Shown here in pieces: positions 56,861-64,000 of a stretch of DNA of 64,000 nt; position 1 is the stretch's first letter, and the number at the start of each line of letters is the position of its first letter. The stretch spans positions 5,601,790-5,665,789 of the forward strand of contig JAKZAP010000021.1 in the NCBI GenBank assembly GCA_023053575.1, given 5' to 3'. The notes under the pieces were generated by a model, which was not told the DNA's origin, made no database searches, and saw nothing but the letters and a program-made list of their open reading frames with translations. Both the position numbers and the translations under genes were made by a program. The stretch is from Branchinecta lynchi. Taxonomy: Eukaryota; Arthropoda; Branchiopoda; Anostraca; Branchinectidae.

Positions 56861-59035
56861 AAATTTGCGCATGCCGCTAGTTCTAGCTCGCCTGCAGCTT
56901 TTTTACAGAAATGTTCTGAACCAGTTTTTGAGGCTTCTCGTACTAGTGCCCGTCAGTTTTACAACCGAAACCAGCCTCCTAGATCAAGTCTACCTGCTAA
57001 GAGAAAGTGTTCCTCAAACCCATTTCCGAAAGTTCTCCTCTCAAATGTGAGATCTCTCGCAAATAAACTTGAAGAACTTGATCTAACACTGAGGAAACAC
57101 TCAGTTGATGTTGCATGCCTGTCTGAGACTTGGTCCGCGACTGAGTCTCTAGTCGACGTTTCGGGTTATGATGTGTACATGTTACCAAGACTTGACAAAG
57201 ATGGAAACCCTGTGAGTCATGGAGGTGGGGTTGGTCTGCTCTGCCGTTCATCAATCCCCAACCGCCAACTGAACACTAAAGTTCCTCGGAATCCTGAGTT
57301 TGAGATTCTGTGGGTATGGACCAGACCAAAGTACCTACCGAAGGAGGTATCTTCAATGGTGTTTGGTGTATTGTACTATCCGCCCAGGGGTCCATTCCGG
57401 AAAGACCTAGTGACGTATTTGCAGCTATGTGTCGACTCGATACGTTCCCAGTATCCCTACGCTGCAATAACAGTTCTTGGTGACTTTAACGATCTCAGAC
57501 CGTCGTGGATAGCGGATACATTATCGCTCTGTCAAATCGTGAAAGTGAAAACACGTGACAGCAAAACGTTAGACCTAATATTTACGAACATCTCAGACTT
57601 TTACGATGCCCCATACAGTGTCCCCCCCATCGGTCTCAGTGATCACTTAACCATTATTTGGGAACCGAGTGAAAAAGCACCAGTTAGAGAGAAACGAACG
57701 GTTGTCTACCGGCCATTTACTCCCAACCAGGTAACTGTGTACAAAGAGTGGTTGAAAAACAAAAACTGGTGTAACGTCCTTTGCCTTACTGACGGCAACT
57801 CCATGACCTCGTCTCTGACCGAAGAGCTCTATGATAAATACAGAGAAGTGTTTCCTGAAAAGAGGAAAGTGATTAAGCCCCAAAGCAAGCCATGGGTGAC
57901 AAAGGAGATGGAACAACTCATGGGGGAACGTGATTGTTTTTATGCTTGGGGTATGCTAGACGAAGCAAAACGGCTTCGAAATAGAATAGTGACCTTGACT
58001 CGCAAAGCGCGGAAAGAGTATGGTATTTTTACTGTCGCCAAGCTTGCTAACTCGGACCCTCGCACGTTCCATAAGAAAGTGCAAGAAATAATGGGTAGAC
58101 AGCAAAAACCTGTGGTTGTTTATGATCAAGCTGGGGAGCCTGTAAGTGCTGACCTTATTAATGACCATTTTGTTGCCATTTGTAGAGTCCATCCTCCCCT
58201 TAGTGTGATGCCCGATCTGCCCTCAGTGTCTGAAATACCCATTCTCGAGATCGGTGCAGTCGAAAAGAAAATCCGTAACCTTGATCCTCGGAAAGCATCC
58301 TACCCGAGTGAGATTCCTACTGAGCTTATCGTGGAATGTGCGAGTGAGCTTAGCCCTGTTTTAACCGCTTGTTTCAATCAGTGTTTTATTGATGGCGTTT
58401 TTCCGGAATGTTTTAAGAGCGCTTATGTCACGCCCATACCTAAAGGGAAAAAACCGCAATCTGTAAATGACCTTCGACCGATTTCTAAAACGCCTATTTT
58501 GTCGAAGGTTTTAGAAAGTTTTATTTTTGAGTTATTGTGGGAGGATATTGAGCCTAACATTGACCCTCGCCAATTCGGTTTTCGTCCAGACCATAGTACT
58601 ACACACTATCTGATCCGATTACTTGATGAAGTGCATAAGCATCTCGAAGTCGATGATGCTTATGCCGAAATTATACTAAGCGACATAGTCAAGGCCTTTG
58701 ACAGTCTTGACCACGAAATCACCTTACAAGAAGCTAGAACTATGGGCGCTCGACAATTTTTAATCCGGATGATAGCTAGCTTCTTAACGGGTCGGCAACA
58801 GTGCGTTATGTTGGATAAAGATCGGGTTTCGTCCTTTCTCCAAATTTTTTGCGGCGCGCCTCAGGGGACGAAGCTTGGACCAATTCTTTTTCTTATAGTT
58901 TTTAATCGAGTTTTAAAAAGTCTGTTGAATCGTTATAAGTTCGCTGACGACCTGTCCAGTCTCGCGCTACGAATTTTATCGTCCACAGTCGACCCAGCCT
59001 CCACTCTCACAGATATTTTCTACACTGACGCGTGA
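56777..59035 (+). pseudogene. LINE endonuclease-reverse transcriptase
   Basis: 752 codons. The apurinic-type endonuclease spans about residues 85-300: LLSNVRSLANKLEELD, CLSETW, VLGDFNDLRP and GLSDH contain the expected Asn, Glu, Asp-x-Asn and Asp-His residues. The RT follows: RKASYPSEIPTELI, DLRPISKTPILSKVLE, RQFGFRPDHSTTHYL, LSDIVKAFDSLDHE (motif A aspartate present), CGAPQGTKLGPILFLIVFN and YKFADDLSSL (catalytic ADD). The frame ends by a shift just after the catalytic motif. Confidence 0.9.
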
Positions 59036-59699
59036 CCTTGATGATGTTAAGTTAACAGTAAGCCTACCTAAAAGTGTTGTAATGAGAGTGTCGTTTTTAA
59101 AGCGTGAATTGCCACCTGTTGAAGATATCGGCCTCACTGTTCAGGACAAGGTTAAAATCCTTGGCGTTACAGTTGAGAGCGACCTGAAATGGCAATCCCA
59201 CGTCATGGCCATAGTTCAGAAATGCGCTCTGTTATTACGGTCGTTTGCCGCGTTACGTCGATTCGCGATTCCTCCCAAGCAACTGAGGTCTATTTTCTGC
59301 ACTTACATTAGGCCAAATGCGGAATACGCTTGTCCGGTGTGGCACCCTGGCCTCACCTCGACTCTGAGTGATAAGCTCGAGGGTATCCAAAAGCGAGCGT
59401 GCAAAATCATTTTAGGGGCCCAGTATGTTTCATATGAAGATAGTCTTAGTGTATTATGTCTACCGACCCTTAAAGAAAGAAGACATGCCCTGACGATGAA
59501 ATTTGGGTACAAATGTCTGTCGTCTGAAACTCACAGAGATATTTTGCCTGAATATGTGTCAGATTTACGACCGAAGTCCTGTACTAGGCAGTTTACACGG
59601 TCAATCGGTCTTCAAAAGCTAAGCCTGCCACCTGTAAATTCGACTGACCGGTACTTGTCTTCATTTGTACCTTATTTTGTACGTAACTTTAATTCCTGA
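59036..59699 (+). pseudogene. LINE RT connection and C-terminal domain (out of frame)
   Basis: Continues in another frame from about 59010: LTRDLDDVK, VVMRVSFLKRE, VKILGVTVESDLKWQSHV, LRSIFCTYIRPNAEYACPVW and LEGIQKRACKIILGA, to a stop at 59697-59699. About ten residues around the usual conserved tryptophan seem deleted at the junction. Typical LINE thumb and C-terminal region. Confidence 0.82.
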
Positions 59700-59825
59700 G
59701 GCTGTTTTTTTTTTTTTTTTTAAGTGTGTTGAAAATAAGTATATTAACATGTAATTGACTATCCGAAGCTAGCGTGTTTCTTATGCTATTATGGAGAATA
59801 AAGGAATTATTATTATTATTATACT

Positions 59826-60786
59826 TTTCTTTACAACCCACTGGAAGCTGCTAGCACTTGCATTTCACAGTTTCGCACCTATCAGCGATCAAACGACCAT
59901 TTTTTAGTCCCTACATCATCAGCGACGGCAAGATGGAAAAATCCACCGACGACAATGCCCGCTTCGTTTATCTCCCCCCTCAATCCAGACGCCATAGCTT
60001 ACTTTTCACGAGTCCCCCTACTCCCCTTCTTCGTTTTTCCCCCCAAAATGCCAGTTTGTACAGGTCGGCAAAAAGCTGGAACAAAGCTCCAACGCGTTGA
60101 CATATACGAGCAACCGCTACACCCCTCCCCACCCTCATCAACGACCAGCAACCAGCACACCAAGTGACCGAGTGTTTCCCTTTCTCCAAAATAGATTTAG
60201 TGTCCATCATTTCGGACACGGAGAAAGTATGAGAACGACTTGTAAAGGAAAATTGACGTTCGGGTGAAGGAGGTGGGAGGAAAACTATGGGAAATAAATG
60301 TTGTAGGGCTTCAGTTCGGTTTTCAGTCTTGAGTACAGCGGCAGCCGTCATTTAGGTCGAGAATTGTATAGTCGGAGTAGTGACGCATAGAAAGAAGGGA
60401 CTCGGGTATTTTACTACAGTCAAACGTTTAAAGCCATGCTGACCATTCATAATACAAGCACAAAACGAGATTTTTGGGGGGTTTTCTTTCTCAGATAATT
60501 ATCCCTCTAAGATGATATGAGAGGGGTAAAAACTATTTTGAAAATTACGGCGGCAGTTCCTGCACTTCAGCGAAGAACGAACTAAGTTAGCCTACGCATT
60601 CTAACAAAACAACAACAAAAGAAACGACGCGGACGCGACAAACCATGAGACGATCAGAAGGACGATGCGAATTACGACAACTACAAAATAAAGAATATTC
60701 AAATGTGGGATATTAGCTGATCAACAAAAACCCCGAAAAATCTCATTTTTGTTTTTGATGTGCTACCACATAGTATATATATATAT
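59826..60786. other. No recognised gene; upstream of ELAC2 exon
   Basis: ORFs on both strands (up to 123 codons at 59980-60351, minus) have no family signature. The missing N-terminal exons of ELAC2 could lie here or further left, but I did not find the expected first strand motif. TATATATATATA at 60775-60786 precedes the CT microsatellite. Confidence 0.4.
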
Positions 60787-61103
<317 letters not shown>

Positions 61104-61200
61104 GATTAGAGGTACGAGAATCTATTTTAATGAAACTATCGTATGCCCCAATCAGGCTCATCAGAAAGTTTTTTGACAGTTAAACTGTTTTTCGTCCTAG

Positions 61201-61387
61201 GTATATGTTCAATTGTGGTGAAGGAACACAAAGACTAGCCCAGGAGCATAAAATCAAGTTGGCTAAACTGGAAAATGTGTTTCTCACCCACATGCACTGG
61301 GACTGCATCGGTGGTCTACCAGGCATTTGTCTGACGGTACAGGAGATGGCCAGTCTTGGGGTAACCATTCATGGGCCAACTGGTAGT
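61201..61387 (+). CDS. ELAC2: tRNase Z long form (ELAC2), internal exon
   Basis: The exon has acceptor TCGTCCTAG|G and donor GGTAGT|GTAAGT; 187 nt, entering in phase 2 and leaving in phase 0. It encodes YMFNCGEGTQRLAQEHKIKL, then LENVFLTHMHWDCIGGLPGI, and QEMASLGVTIHGPTGS. This matches the N-terminal metallo-beta-lactamase-like half of long tRNase Z, where F-N-C-G-E-G-x-Q-R and the degenerate T-x-M-H-W motif replace the catalytic H-x-H-x-D-H of the C-terminal half. The enzyme removes 3' trailers from pre-tRNAs in nucleus and mitochondria. Upstream exons were not found. Confidence 0.93.
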
Positions 61388-61730
61388 GTAAGTTTGACCA
61401 TATTCATCCGTTCATTCGTTTAGAAAATAGATTAACCGAAAAGGGTTGAAATAGGACAATCTAGCTACCCATCAGTTATTCAGTTAAATAGGCTTGAAGA
61501 CCCGATGCAAATGCGTTACTTCGCTGCTGCGCTATTCACATTGCTATATTTTACTTTTTTATTTTATTCATACTCCGCTGTTACGCAAAAACCGGGTCAT
61601 AAATAAATAAGTAAAACATCGCATACAGTCGGTGTTCCTTTAGTGGATTTGTGGTACCTCTGTGCTTTTACCTGTTTTTTATGCTTGACGAAAACGGTTT
61701 ACAAAAAGTAATTGTTCACGCAGTTATATA

Positions 61731-62035
61731 GAGCGTGTTCCATCCTACTTACTGTAGTTACTACGCGTGACGTCAAGAATTCTTGCTTTTTGCCGTCAAG
61801 GCTGGAACGATTTTTCAATTTTCCAGCAGAATATCATGCCACGGGCGAATCCGACCAATCACGTTACAGAGATCCGTAGTTACTACGCTTACTACGGTCC
61901 CGAGCGTGGTAAGCAAATAGTTACTATTAGTTACTATTTCGAGAAGGTTGGAACGGTCAGCGTAGTAACTTTTGGTGAGGTTGGAACGGAAATAGTAACT
62001 AATAATTACTATTTGTAGAAGGGTGGAACACGCTC
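61731..62035. mobile_element. MITE with GAGCGTGTTCCATCC ends
   Basis: GAGCGTGTTCCATCC at the left and GGGTGGAACACGCTC at the right are inverted repeats, flanked by ATA on both sides. The interior carries repeated AGTTACTA(C/T) motifs. A truncated relative is at 45960-46110. Non-coding. Confidence 0.65.
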
Positions 62036-63411
62036 ATAGCATTTTCCATCCATTCTCGTTTCCGAGATTCTACACTTCGTAAGTATAGCCTATTCTGTCT
62101 CTTTTAGGAGCATTACACAAATCATCACTCTTGCCACCTTTATTCTCTTTACGTAAAGTGTCAGGCTCTCGATCCTTGTTCCCGAGAAGCCTATTGGTCC
62201 GAAGACCGGTTCTGCAAATTTTGCCAAATCTGTCATTGAAGGCAAGGGACATGGAAAGAGGCATAAAACAGCCGAAGTAATGTGTAATTTTCTGTAAGCA
62301 TAGCTGAGTTTGAAAGTAGTCAACGATCTCAGAACATCTTAGCAGAAACACTGTGTTGTACGAGAATATGCGAGATGCCCTTTAAGTATAAAATATATGA
62401 AATAGAATATACGTTCGGGGTAGGGGGAAGGGAGGATTTGTGAGTGGAGAGGGTGAGATGCTCTTGGTGGCCAACTGTTCGTGCAGATGAAGAATCGCTG
62501 TGCGCCCAGCGAAAAGCCAGAAACTCACGACAGCAAGCCTTGTTGATTGGTTTACACATAATATGAATTAATTATGAGGGTTTGTTTGGGTGACCTTTCT
62601 TGTTCTTCCAGAGGTTCACTGGCGGTTTTTGGACTAGATGTACCAAGAGTATATACCATGGCTGAGCCGAAGACGGTACTTAGTGTCTTTCTGCGCTCCT
62701 GTGTAGTGACCTTGATCTTCCATGCTCGCCAAAAACCGGGAAGAGAAATATTTGTATGACCAAGAATGACTAAAGTTAGGGGCTACGTACCTTAGCCTAC
62801 ATGCGCAATTATTCAGACAATACTGACTGACAATTGATGCTGCGACGCCATTAGTTAGCCGAGATTGTATTTGGGGTCGTGTTGTGTTTGAAGATGGATG
62901 CGTAGTAAGCTGAGAGTAGTAGTGGACTAGGTTTTACGTTAACATATAGAAATAGCTTTATTGTAAACTTACTCTGTATAATGTAAATCCCAATCCGGGT
63001 AAATATGAACACAGTACAACGACTGACTAAAGAGAAAAGACGAAATGCCGATGAAATAATTAATGACTAGCTTATACTCCTAACTGCACAAGTGAAGGGC
63101 CAACTGACGTCGATTAGCCGGGAGCAGTCTGACGTCGATTAAGATTTATACAACTGACGTCGATTGGCCGGAAGCAGTCTGACTTCGACTAAAGTTTAGG
63201 GAACTGACGTTGATTAAAGTTTAGCAGGATGTGATTTAGTTCTGAATCTTCACTTGTGCGAATAAATTCTAGGAAGTACCGAAGGAAGTACTTTACTATG
63301 TACATTCAGTTAGTTAAGCGCTTGACATGGAGACCGACACAACAGTCGTATCGACTCTTCTTGGTTGCTGGACTATATGTACACACTAGTCTCGGTAGAA
63401 GAGAGAGAGTT

Positions 63412-63791
63412 CACTTGAGGAGTCCCCGCGTTTTTGTTTGTCCCGGGGACGCATTCCCCGTATTCTGACGAGTCCCCACGAACGGGGAATGCTCCGATTA
63501 TCATCACTATCATCAAAAAGGCCTTTCAGATTCGGAGGGGAATCAATTTTTGCTGGTGTTGGTGCAATGTAAAATTAAGTAAAAACGATCAGAATAAACA
63601 AAACCATTGATAAAGTGGATCCAGACTAATTTCGTCACTGCATATTTCTTTTTCGAACAAAGTCCATTTTGGAAGCATTCCCCGTGTTCTCGCTGTTTCT
63701 GTACGCGGAGTCCGCGTGGAGTGACTCCTTCTATTCTCACCGTTCCCTTCGATTCCCCCAGGAGTCCTCGGGGAACGGCGAGAATATGCCT
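63412..63791. mobile_element. TIR element family F, 5'-truncated copy
   Basis: Same orientation as the copy at 7602-8017 but lacks the first 25-30 bp. The right end GGAACGGCGAGAATATGCCT is intact and lies about 45 bp upstream of the next ELAC2 exon. Confidence 0.72.
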
Positions 63792-63836
63792 TAGTTGTCT
63801 GTATTTTTGTCTTAAGAGTTTTTATTTCTTTTTTAG

Positions 63837-64000
63837 GAAGACCTGTTCCATGCTTCGCGGAACTTCTTGCTTCTTCGAAAACTGCGAGTGTCTCACATTG
63901 ACTGCTCGGATGTCGTTGTAACATCGAAAGACGAATGGCACTTTCAAGACAACATCCTTCGGGTCCGTTACATCCCTATCAAAAGCAACAACTTCAAATC
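63837..64000 (+). CDS. ELAC2: tRNase Z long form (ELAC2), next exon, cut by window end
   Basis: Acceptor TTCTTTTTTAG|GAAGAC; phase 0, fitting the previous exon. It encodes EDLFHASRNFLLLRKLRVS, then DEWHFQDNILRVRYIPIKS. This corresponds to the region after the G-P-P/T-x-L segment in long tRNase Z (helix with leucines, then the strand carrying V-x-x-I-P-I). The open frame runs to base 64000, so the exon or its donor lies beyond the window. Confidence 0.85.

Larger units (their letters stand above)
56373..59825 (+). mobile_element. Non-LTR retrotransposon, nearly full-length but mutated
   Basis: A coiled-coil ORF segment, CCCH-like fingers, endonuclease, reverse transcriptase and C-terminal part follow in order over about 3.4 kb. 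The 3' UTR has a T-tract (59706-59722) and an (ATT)n tail at 59806-59822, a tail type seen in I/CR1-related LINEs. Frameshifts occur near 56650, 56800 and 59010, so the copy is inactive. It lies on the same strand as ELAC2, upstream of the first ELAC2 exon seen. Confidence 0.85.
61388..63836. other. ELAC2 intron, 2449 bp
   Basis: Bounded by GTAAGT and TTTTTTAG. It contains MITEs at 61731-62035 and 63412-63791. The region 63090-63220 holds four or five copies of a short repeat with AACTGACGTCGATTGGCCGG or related sequence at about 30-45 bp spacing. A copy of the CTTGTTCTTCCAGAGGTTCA motif related to 52600 and 15110 is near 62600. No other gene is recognised. Confidence 0.7.

Noticed and set aside
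59980..60351. 123-codon minus-strand ORF
   Set aside because: No domain, no splice or promoter context; length is compatible with chance in this region.

Overview
The window is a repeat-rich animal nuclear sequence, most likely from an arthropod. The evidence is spliced genes with GT-AG introns, histone genes with metazoan 3' stem-loops instead of poly(A) signals, and H2A and H2B proteins of the arthropod type (H2A begins [14 protein letters not shown]2B begins MPPKTSGK). A crustacean is plausible, but I cannot name a species.

Three kinds of host gene can be supported. (1) Seven exons on the minus strand between 20161 and 3179 form one reading frame of 393 codons with perfectly matching intron phases. 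They encode a nose-resistant-to-fluoxetine (NRF-6) type acyltransferase-3 membrane protein; the gene continues beyond the left edge or into undetected exons. (2) A replication-dependent histone set: H1 (minus, 22746-23381), then about 19 kb away a compact quartet of two divergent pairs, H2B/H2A and H4/H3 (42725-45476). All five genes carry a 16-nt SLBP-type stem-loop downstream. (3) Two exons of the long-form tRNase Z (ELAC2) on the plus strand at 61201-61387 and 63837-64000, running off the right edge.

Most of the remainder is mobile DNA. It includes a 6.3-kb composite element with 19-bp terminal inverted repeats, an exact 8-bp target duplication and terminal 20-bp satellite arrays (28717-35041). 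Two foldback elements have CAG...CTG ends and exact 9-bp target duplications (39859-40682 and 46440-49186); the second was split by a 5'-truncated LINE. There is a decayed hAT element with BED and dimerisation-domain remnants (24367-27427) and a LINE with CCCH-like fingers upstream of its endonuclease (56373-59825). A non-coding element family with hairpin ends (15881-18613, 30302-34092, 41388-41745) has a variable number of internal modules. Several MITEs and dispersed repeats fill the rest. Transposons crowd the splice sites of the host genes: one ends about 10 nt from a splice donor, another about 36 nt from a splice acceptor.

I found no tRNA, CRISPR array or prokaryotic-type operon. The most unusual structures are the 6.3-kb satellite-ended element and the nested foldback/LINE element. 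Family assignments come from motif recognition by eye, without database searches.
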